37,320 nt of DNA from Planctomycetota bacterium. Its GTDB lineage: Bacteria > Planctomycetota > UBA1135. The stretch lies in contig PAHY01000056.1 in the NCBI GenBank assembly GCA_002705055.1, forward strand, positions 1 through 37,320. Direction: 5' to 3'. This document shows positions 26,441-35,044 of the stretch, piece by piece; positions within the stretch are counted from its first letter, which is position 1; each line of letters opens with the position of its first letter. A program made the position numbers and the translations under genes. The notes below the pieces were generated by a model that saw only the letters and a list, made by a program, of their open reading frames with translations, did not search any database and was not told the origin of the DNA.

Positions 26441-28780
26441 GTGAGCCTCGAGCACCGACTCCGCGCGATCCTGGCCCTGGGCGGCGCCGCTCTGGTGCCA
26501 GCCTGGCTGCCCTCGGAATCGCAGGCGCCCGACTTTGAGCGGGACGTCCGTCCCTTCCTGAATAAGCACTGCATCGAGTGCCACCAGGGAGAGGATCCGG
26601 AAGGCGATTGGGATCTCACGCCTCAGCTCGACGAGACCACCGCGCGCGCCGCCTTTGACGACTGGGATTACCTGCGCGAGCGGGTGCTGGATGGCGAGAT
26701 GCCCCCACGCAGTCGGCCGCGCCCGGGCGGCGCGGAGACCGAAGCCTTCTTGGCCTGGATCGACGCCGCGCACGGCCCAGTGGATCCGCGCTTCCGCCCG
26801 CTGGATCCGGGCCGACCCGTGCTGCGCCGGCTCAACGCGCGCGAGTACCGCAACACGGTCGCGGCGCTGTGCGGGGTCGACTTCCCGGCCGAGGACTTCT
26901 TCCCCGCCGATGCGGTGGGCTTCGGCTTTGATCACATCGGGGCGACCTTGAGCCTTCCGGATGCTCTGCTGGAGAAGTATCTGCAGGCCGCCGAGCGCAT
27001 CGCCGATGAGGCGATTGTGCGTTGGACCCCGGAGGACGCCAAGCCGCGCCGCTTCAGCGCGGGCGAGCTGGAGGGCGGCGACGATCGCAATGGCGCCTTC
27101 CGCGGGCTGTACACCCGCACCGCCACTTCCGCGGCGCTGCATGTGCGCCATGCCGGCGAGTACACGATCACCATCGAGGCCTGGGGGCAGCAGTTCGGCG
27201 ATGAGGTGTGCAAGATGGCGCTCTCGGTGGATCGGCGGATCGTCGAACGCTTCGACGTTCCGAACACGCGCAATGACCCGGGCCAGTTCCAGGCGACCGT
27301 GCAGCTGGACCCGGGCGCGCATCAGATCAGCGCGGGCTTCATGAACGACGCCTACCAGAAGGACGTCGGCGACCGCAATCTCTTCATCGCCGGCATCGAC
27401 GTCGAGGGTCCGGCGCAGCCACCCGCGCCCACGCCATTCCAGGCGGCGCTGCTCGAGGCGCACCCCGCATCGCTGGGCAAGAAGCAGCTCGAGTCCATCC
27501 TCGGCGAGCTGATGGAAGCCGCGTGGCGGCGCCCGGTGGAGCGCGCCGAGATCAAGCGACTGCAGAAGAGCCTGCCCGAGGAGGCCGGCCTTGATGTGCA
27601 GCTGCACCAGGCGCTGGTCACGCTGCTGGTCACCCCCCGCTTCCTGTTCCGCTTCGAAGCGGATGAGGCGTTGCATGCCGAAGAGCAGGAAGCCGCGATC
27701 CTGCGACGGATCGCCGGGGAGTCCCTGCTGCGCAAGGATGTGCGCGCCCTCGACGATTGGGAGCTGGCGGCCCGCCTTTCCTACTTCCTGCAGAGCGCGC
27801 CACCCGACGCCCGTCTGCGCCAGCGCGCCGCGCAGGGTGCGTTCACGCTGGGAACGCCGGAGGTCGGCCCGGAACAGGCGCTGCGCCAGGAAGTGGATCG
27901 CCTGCTGGACACCCCCGCTTCCCGCGAGTTCATCCGCAACTTCGCCGGCCAGTGGCTGCAGCTGCGCAATCTGGATCGGATCGCCGTCGATACCGAGCGC
28001 TTCCCGCAGTGGAGCGTCGGGCTGCGCGATGCGATGAAGCGGGAGACCTACCTGCTGTTTGAGGCGGTCCTACGCGAAGATCGCGACGTCCGCGAACTGC
28101 TCGACGCCCGGTTCAGCTTTGTGAATGCGCAGCTTGCCCAGCACTACGGGATCGAGGGCATCGAAGGCGAGGAACACCGCCGCATTGACTTGCCCGATCC
28201 GCGCCGCGCCGGGCTGCTGGGCCACGCCTCGGTCCTCACCCTCACCTCCAACCCCTCGCGCACCTCGCCGGTCAAGCGCGGCAAGTGGATCCTGGAGAAC
28301 CTGCTCGGTGCCCCGCCGCCGCCCCCGCCGCCCGAGGCGGATGCCTTCGATGAAGCGGCCGTGGCCACCGCGGCCTCGCTGCGCGAGCAGCTCGCGGTCC
28401 ACCGCGAGAAGGCCTCCTGCGCGGTCTGCCACGATGCCATGGACCCGCTCGGCCTGGGCCTCGAAAACTTCGACCCGATCGGCAGCTGGCGCAGCGAGGA
28501 CGCCGGGGTGCCGGTCGACGCCAGCGGCGAACTCCCCGACGGCAGCCGCTTTGAGGACGCCGGCGGGCTACGTCAGCTGCTGCGCGACGACCCGGCCTTC
28601 GTCCGGACCGTGACCGAGAAGCTGCTGGTTTACGCCCTGGGCCGCGGCCTCGAGCGCAGCGACCGAGCCTCGATTCAGGGCATTCTTGATGGCCTGGACC
28701 CGGAACATCCGACCCTGCGCGGGATTCTGCACGGTATCGTGGAGTCTCCGGCTTTCCGCCTCCGCCGTACTGCCCCATGA
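26441..28780 (+). CDS. PSD-type cytochrome protein with DUF1587-CBM-DUF1595-DUF1592-DUF1588-DUF1585 (pair C)
   Basis: 779 residues from GTG 26441; the nearby ATG at 26433 is out of frame. A short hydrophobic start (AILALGGAALVPAWL) precedes a cytochrome c-like domain with CIECH at residue 44 and EMPPRSRPRP. DUF1587 follows (LRRLNAREYRNTVAALCGVDF, GFGFDHIGATLSLPDALLEKYL), then a carbohydrate-binding-like beta module of about residues 220-325 (AGEYTITIEAWGQQFG, LDPGAHQISAGFMNDAY), DUF1595, DUF1592 (WELAARLSYFLQSAPPD, FIRNFAGQWLQLRNLD), DUF1588 (RRAGLLGHASVLTLTSNPSRTSPVKRG) and DUF1585 with a second heme motif, CAVCH, at 660. The probable role is a periplasmic redox protein acting with its DUF1552 partner, with binding to a polysaccharide inferred from the CBM-like part. 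Coupled to the next gene by ATGA. Confidence 0.93.
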   Translation: MSLEHRLRAILALGGAALVPAWLPSESQAPDFERDVRPFLNKHCIECHQGEDPEGDWDLTPQLDETTARAAFDDWDYLRERVLDGEMPPRSRPRPGGAETEAFLAWIDAAHGPVDPRFRPLDPGRPVLRRLNAREYRNTVAALCGVDFPAEDFFPADAVGFGFDHIGATLSLPDALLEKYLQAAERIADEAIVRWTPEDAKPRRFSAGELEGGDDRNGAFRGLYTRTATSAALHVRHAGEYTITIEAWGQQFGDEVCKMALSVDRRIVERFDVPNTRNDPGQFQATVQLDPGAHQISAGFMNDAYQKDVGDRNLFIAGIDVEGPAQPPAPTPFQAALLEAHPASLGKKQLESILGELMEAAWRRPVERAEIKRLQKSLPEEAGLDVQLHQALVTLLVTPRFLFRFEADEALHAEEQEAAILRRIAGESLLRKDVRALDDWELAARLSYFLQSAPPDARLRQRAAQGAFTLGTPEVGPEQALRQEVDRLLDTPASREFIRNFAGQWLQLRNLDRIAVDTERFPQWSVGLRDAMKRETYLLFEAVLREDRDVRELLDARFSFVNAQLAQHYGIEGIEGEEHRRIDLPDPRRAGLLGHASVLTLTSNPSRTSPVKRGKWILENLLGAPPPPPPPEADAFDEAAVATAASLREQLAVHREKASCAVCHDAMDPLGLGLENFDPIGSWRSEDAGVPVDASGELPDGSRFEDAGGLRQLLRDDPAFVRTVTEKLLVYALGRGLERSDRASIQGILDGLDPEHPTLRGILHGIVESPAFRLRRTAP

Positions 28781-30117
28781 GCGATTCCCTGAGCCGCCGC
28801 CATTTCCTTCGAGGCCTGGGCGCCTGCGTCGCCCTGCCTTGGATGGCCAGCCTGCCCGGCATGAGCCCGGTGGGCCGCTCGCCGCTGGCGCCGAAACGTT
28901 CGAAGCTGATCTACTTCTACGTCCCGAACGGGGTCCACATGCCGGACTGGACGCCGCAGTCCGAGGGCAAGGACTTCGAGCTGCCTTGGATCCTGGAGCC
29001 GCTGGCCCCTTACCGCGAGCACTTCTCGGTGCTGACGGGGCTGACGCAGGACAAGGCCCGCGCCAATGGCGACGGCCCGGGCGACCATGCCCGCGCCGCG
29101 GCGGTCTTCCTGACCGGCGTGCAACCCCTGAAGACCGACGGCCAGATCCGTCTGGGCGCTTCGGCTGACCAGCTCGCGGCGGCCCAGGTCGGCGCCGAGA
29201 CCCCCTTCCCCTCCCTGGTGCTGGGCTGCGAGAAGGGCGGCAATGCCGGCCAGTGCGATTCGGGCTATTCCTGCGCCTACTCCAGCAACATCTCGTGGCA
29301 GAACGAGACCACGCCCGCGCTGAAGGAAGTGCGGCCACGGCTGCTGTTTGAACGCCTCTTCCGCGGCGGCGCCTCGCGCGAGGACGGCCAGGCCCGCGCC
29401 GAGCGTCTCGCGCGCCGACGCAGCGTGCTCGACTACGTCCATGACGACGCCAAGCGCCTGCAACGTGACCTCGCCGAGGACGACCGCGTCAAGCTCGACG
29501 AATACCTCAGCGGCGTCCGCGAACTGGAGCGACGCATCGAGAACGCAGAGCAGGAAATCGTCGTCGAAGTTCCCGACAGCGCGCGCCCGGATGGCATCCC
29601 GCGCGATTTCGGCGCATACCTGCGCCTGATGAGCGACATGGTGGTGCTCGCCCTGCGCACCGATCGGACCCGCGTCGTGAGCTTCCTGATGGCCAACGAG
29701 GGCTCGAACCGGGCCTACCCGATGCTGGATATCCGGGACGGCCACCACGAACTCTCGCACCATAAGAAGGACCCCGCCAAGGAAGCGCAGATCCGCAAGA
29801 TCAACCGCTTCCACGTCGAGCAGCTGGCCCACTTCATGAGCCAACTCGTCGAGACGCAGGATGGCGGCCGTGCGCTGATCGACGAAGTGCAGATGGTCTA
29901 CGGATCGGGCATCAGCGACGGCAATCGTCACAACCATGACGATCTGCCGGTCCTGCTGATTGGCCACGGCGCCGGCAAACTGAAGCCGGGGCGCCACCAG
30001 CGCTTTGCCAAGGAAACGCCGATGAACAACCTGCATCTGCGCCTTTTGGACAACATGGGCGTACGGGTAAAGGAAGACTTCGGCGACGCGACGGGCCTGC
30101 TTCAGCTCCAGGGCTGA
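28777..30117 (+). CDS. DUF1552 family Tat-type protein (pair C)
   Basis: 446 residues from ATG 28777, overlapping the cytochrome stop by 4 nt. Twin-arginine motif LSRRHFLRGLGACVALPWM, then SLPGMSPVGRS. DUF1552 features: KLIYFYVPNGVHMPDW, the HFSVLTGLTQDKARANGDGPGDHARAAAVFLTG-type segment, a SYSCAYSSNISW-like stretch with paired cysteines, a charged helical region (LDYVHDDAKRLQRDLAEDDR, LDEYLSGVRELERRIENAE), RVVSFLMANEGSNRAYP, and GHHELSHHKKDP near the C-terminal third. DUF1552 is a distant relative of DUF1501 and takes its place beside DUF1592-type cytochromes. Activity unknown. The 3' end overlaps the convergent FecR-like gene by 16 nt, so no terminator can lie between them. Confidence 0.92.
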   Translation: MSDSLSRRHFLRGLGACVALPWMASLPGMSPVGRSPLAPKRSKLIYFYVPNGVHMPDWTPQSEGKDFELPWILEPLAPYREHFSVLTGLTQDKARANGDGPGDHARAAAVFLTGVQPLKTDGQIRLGASADQLAAAQVGAETPFPSLVLGCEKGGNAGQCDSGYSCAYSSNISWQNETTPALKEVRPRLLFERLFRGGASREDGQARAERLARRRSVLDYVHDDAKRLQRDLAEDDRVKLDEYLSGVRELERRIENAEQEIVVEVPDSARPDGIPRDFGAYLRLMSDMVVLALRTDRTRVVSFLMANEGSNRAYPMLDIRDGHHELSHHKKDPAKEAQIRKINRFHVEQLAHFMSQLVETQDGGRALIDEVQMVYGSGISDGNRHNHDDLPVLLIGHGAGKLKPGRHQRFAKETPMNNLHLRLLDNMGVRVKEDFGDATGLLQLQG

Positions 30118-31085
30118 AGCGCATACCAGGCGAGGTTGGCTTCGCTGCCGGGCTCGACGCAGGCCTCGGCCTCGTAGGGCTCAGGCATGGGCACGAGACG
30201 GTCGAGCAGTTTGGCGTAGACGAAGCGCTGCGCGCCTTCGGCATGCATCATGAGATGCCAGATGCTGAGTGAATCTTCGGGCCGGCACAGCTCGAAGAGG
30301 ATGGCGAAGTGATCGTCGCCCACCCCCAAGGGCTGTCCCGCATCGAGCTGCGCGAGGATCTGCCGCAAGCGCTGCGGGGCATCGTCGAGGATGGGCGTGC
30401 CGGGGCCCGTGGCCACCTGGGCCAGCACGCTGGCCCCCTGAGGCACGTAGACCTGCCGCCCATGCGCCTCGAAAGAGACCGCGCCAGCCACCACCCGCAC
30501 CAGAGTGCGCTCTTCGTCGAGGACCTCGGCCCGATAGACGCAGCCGAGATCGACCGCCACTCCGCCCGGAGTGCCCAGCTGAAAGCGCCGCGGCGGCGCC
30601 AGGATGGACGCCGTCACCGCGCCGCTCTCGAGCGCGAGCAGATGTTCGCCGTCGATCGCGCGCGCGTCGCCGACGCGCAGGCGGCTTTCCGGCTCGAGGA
30701 CGACCTCGCCCATGCCAGGTACCGCGATGCGGGCGTGCATGCCTGGCTGCGTTTCCAGCACCTGCCCCAGGCGGAGGCGGGCGGGCACCCCCTGCTGCAG
30801 CGCGACGCCCTCGTCGAGGTGGACCGCCACCTCGTACTCGATGGGCAGGGTGCGCCGCTCGCGGAACCAGGGCCAGATCGCCAGCGCAAGCAGGAGCGCA
30901 GCCGCGGCCACTCGGCGCGGACGCCAGAAAGCCGTAGCCGGCGCCGGATCGGGCTGCTCGCGTGCTGGCAGGACCGGGGCTTCCTGGCCCCAACCCGCCC
31001 AGCGTTCCGAGACCAGCTCCGATTGCACTTCGTCGGCGAAGGCTTCGAGTTCGGCGTCGTCGTAGGGATCGTGAGGAGTGGTCAT
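30102..31085 (-). CDS. FecR-domain membrane protein, putative sigma-factor regulator
   Basis: 327 residues from ATG 31085, sharing ATGA with the sigma gene stop. The N-terminal 55 residues are acidic and cytoplasmic in style (YDDAELEAFADEVQSEL) but lack the His-Cys-Cys zinc anti-sigma signature. One membrane helix follows (RVAAAALLLALAIWPWF, about residues 57-75), and the remainder is a FecR-like beta-rich domain (GQVLETQPGMHARIAVPGMGEVVLEPESRLRVGD, LESGAVTASI, FQLGTPGGVAVDLGCVYRAEV, VVAGAVSFEAHGRQVYVPQGASV), then an unassigned 90-residue tail. FecR proteins relay a periplasmic signal to a partner ECF sigma factor. The operon position supports that role for the gene just upstream. Its last 16 nt overlap the DUF1552 gene on the other strand. 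Confidence 0.8.
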   Translation of the reverse strand: MTTPHDPYDDAELEAFADEVQSELVSERWAGWGQEAPVLPAREQPDPAPATAFWRPRRVAAAALLLALAIWPWFRERRTLPIEYEVAVHLDEGVALQQGVPARLRLGQVLETQPGMHARIAVPGMGEVVLEPESRLRVGDARAIDGEHLLALESGAVTASILAPPRRFQLGTPGGVAVDLGCVYRAEVLDEERTLVRVVAGAVSFEAHGRQVYVPQGASVLAQVATGPGTPILDDAPQRLRQILAQLDAGQPLGVGDDHFAILFELCRPEDSLSIWHLMMHAEGAQRFVYAKLLDRLVPMPEPYEAEACVEPGSEANLAWYALQPWS

Positions 31086-31729
31086 GCGAGGTCCTCTTGG
31101 CAGAGCTGGCGCAGACGGACGAGGGCGCGGTGCACCCGAACGCGCACGCTACCCGGCGTGCTGGACAGGAGACGGGCCATCTCGGCGGCGGACAGACCCT
31201 GAATGAGGCGCAGACCCAGCAGCTCGCGATCGCCTGGAGCGAGCCGTTGGAAATGCGTGAGGATGCGCGCCGCTCGATCGTTGCGATCGAGCTGGTCGAG
31301 CGGCGAGCGGTCTTCCTTTGCGGGGACGCGCTGCGCGGCGGCCTGACGCTTGCGGAGTTCGCGGCGCTGCCCCCGCATATGGCGCCGCAGCTGATTGCGC
31401 GCGATGCCATAGACCCACACCGTGAAATCGCCGTCGATCTGGAAGCGCGGGAGAGCGAGCCAAGCGGCGAGGAAGACCTCTTGGTGCACATCGGCGACCT
31501 GATCGGCTGGCAACATGGCGCGCAGCAAGGCATGCACCGCCGGCCCGCACTGTTCGTAGAGACCTGCGAAGGCCTCGCGATCACCCGCCTGTGCCTGGAC
31601 AAGCTGCGTGCGCAGAGTGTCGGACGCACCTCGGGGCGGGACCCCCTGCCCCCAAGGGGCAGAGGGTTCTTTCGGCGAGGCAGAGCGATCTGAAACCAAG
31701 CTAGCGGTCGAGCACAGTGACCAGTGCAT
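31082..31729 (-). CDS. RNA polymerase ECF-type sigma factor
   Basis: About 215 residues if ATG 31729 is used, overlapping the upstream gene by 29 nt; a TTG at 31699, right after that gene's stop, would give 205 residues. The in-frame extension to 31945 is antisense-like sequence and is rejected. Region 2 is clear: LVQAQAGDREAFAGLYEQCGPAV, DQVADVHQEVFLAAWLALPRF, DFTVWVYGIARNQLRRHMR. Region 4 is clear: LAPGDRELLGLRLIQGLSAAEMARLLSSTPGSVRVRVHRALVRLRQL, with the helix-turn-helix. Directs transcription of an unknown regulon. The downstream, overlapping FecR-like gene is the likely regulator. Confidence 0.88.
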   Translation of the reverse strand: MHWSLCSTASLVSDRSASPKEPSAPWGQGVPPRGASDTLRTQLVQAQAGDREAFAGLYEQCGPAVHALLRAMLPADQVADVHQEVFLAAWLALPRFQIDGDFTVWVYGIARNQLRRHMRGQRRELRKRQAAAQRVPAKEDRSPLDQLDRNDRAARILTHFQRLAPGDRELLGLRLIQGLSAAEMARLLSSTPGSVRVRVHRALVRLRQLCQEDLA

Positions 31730-32435
31730 CGTAGTCGTCACGCGTGAGAAAGTGCTTGGCGGTCGCAGACAGATTGGCACGGAGCGTGGCATCCTTGCCG
31801 ACGAGGGCGGCGCAGCGCAGGAAGGCCTCGCGGTCGACCTTGGCCTGGCGCAGATCGAAGAGGCCCAATGCCAGTCCCAGTTGGACGGCGCCATTCTGGG
31901 GGGCATGCTTGCCGGCATAGCGCAGTGCCGCGGCACCATCGCCATAGTCGTGCGAGAGCGGGGCTGCAGCAGCCGGACTCATGATTTGAGCCAGCGCCGC
32001 CTGGAGGTAGCCCAGGTCGAAGATGAGCGGCGCGAGTTGCTTGGCTGAAGCGCCGTCGATCTGCGCGGCAACAACGCGGGCGCGCAGCACCGAAAGCAGG
32101 CGCTCGCGCTGGCGCGTGCGCTCTTCCGTGCTTGCTGCACGGTGCAATGGGCTGAGCAGAATGGCGCTGCGCCGCAGGTTTTCCATGCGGGTGAGGGTGT
32201 CTTCGCTGTTGAGCAGCGGGAGCAGATCGGCCTGCAGCTGCTGAAGCGAGTAGCGCGGTGCGGCCTCCATGGGGCCATCGCCCCAGGGCAGCGTGCGGCC
32301 CGTGACCTCGAGCGGGAAACAGATGGCAGGGGGGCCCAGCGCGGGCAGGACTGCCGGGGCTGAAGAGGGCGAAACGGCCGGAGCAACCCAGGGCAGGGCC
32401 AACAGACAGAGCAGAGCAGGAAGCAGGCGTGGCAT
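31701..32435 (-). CDS. secreted protein of unknown function
   Basis: 244 residues from ATG 32435. Signal peptide MPRLLPALLCLLALPWVAPA, then a Pro/Ala-rich stretch, then a mainly helical body. An opening segment ICFPLEVTGRTLPWGDGPMEAAPRY is followed by paired helices (LQQLQADLLPLLNSEDTLTRMENLRRSAILLSP, then LLSVLRARVVAAQIDG), and the C-terminal third (ALRYAGKHAPQNGAVQLGLALGLFDLRQAK) resembles TPR or SEL1-like helices without matching their consensus. I do not recognise the family. It sits 41 nt after the kinase gene and overlaps the second sigma gene if that starts at 31729, so it may be the envelope component of that sigma system. Confidence 0.7.
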   Translation of the reverse strand: MPRLLPALLCLLALPWVAPAVSPSSAPAVLPALGPPAICFPLEVTGRTLPWGDGPMEAAPRYSLQQLQADLLPLLNSEDTLTRMENLRRSAILLSPLHRAASTEERTRQRERLLSVLRARVVAAQIDGASAKQLAPLIFDLGYLQAALAQIMSPAAAAPLSHDYGDGAAALRYAGKHAPQNGAVQLGLALGLFDLRQAKVDREAFLRCAALVGKDATLRANLSATAKHFLTRDDYDALVTVLDR

Positions 32436-32476
32436 ACCCGCAGTTGCCCGCAGCGCCCCGAGCGTTAACAGGAAAA

Positions 32477-35044
32477 TCAGTCCGCGAGCCGCGCCCGCAG
32501 CGCCCGCGTTGAATAGAGCCGCACCGCGCCGCCTTCGCTCTGATAGCGGCCATAGCTCGCCATGCCCGAGCCAAACTCGACCTCGCCGTCGCCATCAAAA
32601 TCGGCGAGAGCGCGCACCGGGAAGCCCAGGCCGGCCGCCCCGTGATCGGCGAAGTCGCCGAACAGTTGCTGCGCCTCACCGCCTTCGAGCGCCGGGCGCA
32701 GGTCGTAGACGAACATCGCCCCGGCGTACTCCGCGACGTGCTGGTAGGACACCGCACCCACCGCGAGTTCGCGCAGACCGTCTCCGTTCAGATCCGGCAC
32801 GCTGGCCAGCCCCACCCCCAGGCGACCATCAAAGTGCGCGCCATCGATCCGCAGCAGCGGATCATCCGATGCACGGGCCGGGTCAAAAACAAAGACCGAG
32901 CCGCTCTGCGGCCCGCGCGCGTCGCGCTTGAAGGCCCCAATCGCGACCTCCGGCTGGCCGTCGCCGCTGAGGTCATCCAGCAGCTCCAGTTCACAGCCGA
33001 ACTCGGACTGATCCAGATCCCCCCACCAGCTGCGGATCGGCGTTAGCTCCGCGCCGGAATAGAGAATCGCCATGCCGGAGCGGTCCATTTCGGGAGCGCT
33101 GAACAGCTTCACGCCCACCACGATCTCGGGGATGCCGTCGCCGTCGTAGTCGCCCGCCTCGATCATCTTGAAGGGGAAGCGATCCCGCGGACGCATCCTC
33201 GACGGCTGTGCCACCCGCTCCAGGATCGCGCCATCGGCACCAGAGACCACGATCAGCTCGCCGTCCCCCTTCGCGGCCACGCCGGGACGCGGGCGGCCCC
33301 CGAACTCATCCGGCGGCGGGAACTCGCCGCTAAAGCCGGCCACCAGCAGCTCGCGCACGCCGTCGCCGTTGCGGTCCGCCACGGTGCAGAGATTGCGGCG
33401 GAACTTCACGCCCTGATCGCGCGCAGTCAGGGTGTAGATCACCTCGCCGTCGACCCCGGAGATCGCGGTAATCCGGCCATGTGAGGGATGATGCTGATGC
33501 CCGTCCATGACGAAGTAGTCGGGCACTTCGTCCTGATTCAGATCTTCGCTGGCGACGATGCGGTGCCCGAAGCAGCCATCCGCCTCGCGGCCGAACACGC
33601 GATACAGCGGCTCACCGTCGAGCTGCGCGCCGGAATACACCGTGATCGCCCCCACGACCGCGCCGGCCTGCCGCTCGCCCGGCGAGCCGACGACCAGATC
33701 CGGCACCCCGTCGCCGTCCAAGTCCCCCGGCGAGACCAGCTCCGAGCCAAAGCGCCCGTCCACCACCTGGCCGTTGATCTGCAGCAGCTCTTCTCGACCG
33801 GAGACGAATCGCGCCGCCGAGTCGTTCGGCTGCTCCAGGGGATTCGGTCGGAATAGCCAGAGAAAACTGGCCGCGATGCCGAAGCCGAGCGCCAGCCCGG
33901 CTGCCGTCGTCGGCCGCTGATGCCGCTGCAGAAACTTGCGCGACCGATAGATCGCCGAAGGCGGCTTGGCGTGAATCGGCTCGCCGGCCAGGTAGCGCCG
34001 CAGATCCGCCGCGAGCTCGGCCGCGGATTCGTAGCGCTGAGTCAGGTCACGCTGCAGAGCCTTGCCGACGATGACCTCCAGCTCGCCGCGATGCTGGCGG
34101 ACGACCCGGCCGATCCGCGTGGCATCGGACTGGGTGATCCGCTGCCCCGCCTCGAACAGATTGAGGCCCTCCAGTTCGTGGGGCAGCGTGCCGGTGAGCA
34201 GCTCGAAAAGCATGACCCCCAGCGCGTACACATCGGCGCGCGGGCCGACCCCGTCGGCCCGGCCCGAGAACTGCTCGGGCGCCATGTAGCCCATCGTGCC
34301 GACCACATGTTCAGAGTGCGTCAGCAGGGTGCGGGTCTCAAACTCCTCGCCCACCGCCCGGGCGATGCCGAAGTCGAGCACCTTGGGCTGACCGTGTTCA
34401 TTGACCAGCACGTTGGCCGGCTTCAGGTCGCGGTGGATGATGCCCTGGCTGTGCGCGTAGTGAACCGCGTCGCAAACCTTGGCCAGCAGCTCGATGCGCT
34501 GGTCGCGCGAGAGGTTTTCCTCGTCGGCGTATTCGGTGAGCACCCGACCGTCGATGTACTCCATCGCGAAGTACGGACGGCCCTGCGAATCCTCGCCATC
34601 CGGGTCGGCGGCATAAACCTGAGTGATGCCCGGGTGCTGCAGCAGGCCCAGCAGCTGAATCTCCTCGCGGAAGCGGCGCAGCGCCTGAGCGCTGAAGCGG
34701 GCGCCGCGAATCAGCTTCAAGGCAACGCGGCGTCGCGGAAAGATCTGCTCGGCCAGATAGACCTCGCCCATGCCGCCTTCGCCGAGCAGGCCGTGAATCC
34801 GAAAGCCGGGAATATCCGGCACCGGCGCCTGCTCTTCCCACACATGCGCCAGCTTCTCGCGATCGACCACCGGCTCGGGGAACTCCAGCGGCTCCTCGTC
34901 GTAATAGAGCAGCTCCTCGACCTGCGAGCGCACTTCCTGCGGCAGCTCCTGCTCGTCGAGGAAGGCCTTGCGCTGCTCCCCCGAGAGCTCGCTCGCAGCT
35001 TGAAACAGCTCCTTGATGCGCGCGTACTCGGCCGAGCTGCTCAA
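32477..35044 (-). CDS. membrane Ser/Thr protein kinase with C-terminal seven-repeat FG-GAP (integrin-like) propeller
   Basis: 855 residues from TTG 35044, which overlaps the TGA of the ECF sigma gene (TTGA) and has GGAG upstream; the longer frame to 35098 lies in the sigma gene. A short N-terminal helical region of about 75 residues (SSAEYARIKELFQAASELSGEQR) is followed by the kinase: GEGGMGEVYLAE near 88, VALK Lys110, HRDLKPAN Asp206, DFG Asp224, GYMAPEQ. One membrane helix lies at about 379-398. The rest is seven FG-GAP motifs, including DLDGDGVPDLVVG, DRNGDGVRELLVAG, DYDGDGIPEIVVG, DLSGDGQPEVAIG, DLNGDGLRELAVG and DFDGDGEVEFGSG, each with a calcium-binding DxDGDG-type loop. Predicted topology: kinase inside, propeller outside, as a receptor kinase. 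Confidence 0.93.
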   Translation of the reverse strand: MSSSAEYARIKELFQAASELSGEQRKAFLDEQELPQEVRSQVEELLYYDEEPLEFPEPVVDREKLAHVWEEQAPVPDIPGFRIHGLLGEGGMGEVYLAEQIFPRRRVALKLIRGARFSAQALRRFREEIQLLGLLQHPGITQVYAADPDGEDSQGRPYFAMEYIDGRVLTEYADEENLSRDQRIELLAKVCDAVHYAHSQGIIHRDLKPANVLVNEHGQPKVLDFGIARAVGEEFETRTLLTHSEHVVGTMGYMAPEQFSGRADGVGPRADVYALGVMLFELLTGTLPHELEGLNLFEAGQRITQSDATRIGRVVRQHRGELEVIVGKALQRDLTQRYESAAELAADLRRYLAGEPIHAKPPSAIYRSRKFLQRHQRPTTAAGLALGFGIAASFLWLFRPNPLEQPNDSAARFVSGREELLQINGQVVDGRFGSELVSPGDLDGDGVPDLVVGSPGERQAGAVVGAITVYSGAQLDGEPLYRVFGREADGCFGHRIVASEDLNQDEVPDYFVMDGHQHHPSHGRITAISGVDGEVIYTLTARDQGVKFRRNLCTVADRNGDGVRELLVAGFSGEFPPPDEFGGRPRPGVAAKGDGELIVVSGADGAILERVAQPSRMRPRDRFPFKMIEAGDYDGDGIPEIVVGVKLFSAPEMDRSGMAILYSGAELTPIRSWWGDLDQSEFGCELELLDDLSGDGQPEVAIGAFKRDARGPQSGSVFVFDPARASDDPLLRIDGAHFDGRLGVGLASVPDLNGDGLRELAVGAVSYQHVAEYAGAMFVYDLRPALEGGEAQQLFGDFADHGAAGLGFPVRALADFDGDGEVEFGSGMASYGRYQSEGGAVRLYSTRALRARLAD

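Noticed and set aside
28310..28335. Run of CCG/CCC codons as a microsatellite-type repeat
   Set aside because: It encodes the proline-rich APPPPPPP linker typical of DUF1588-containing proteins, so it is ordinary coding sequence.
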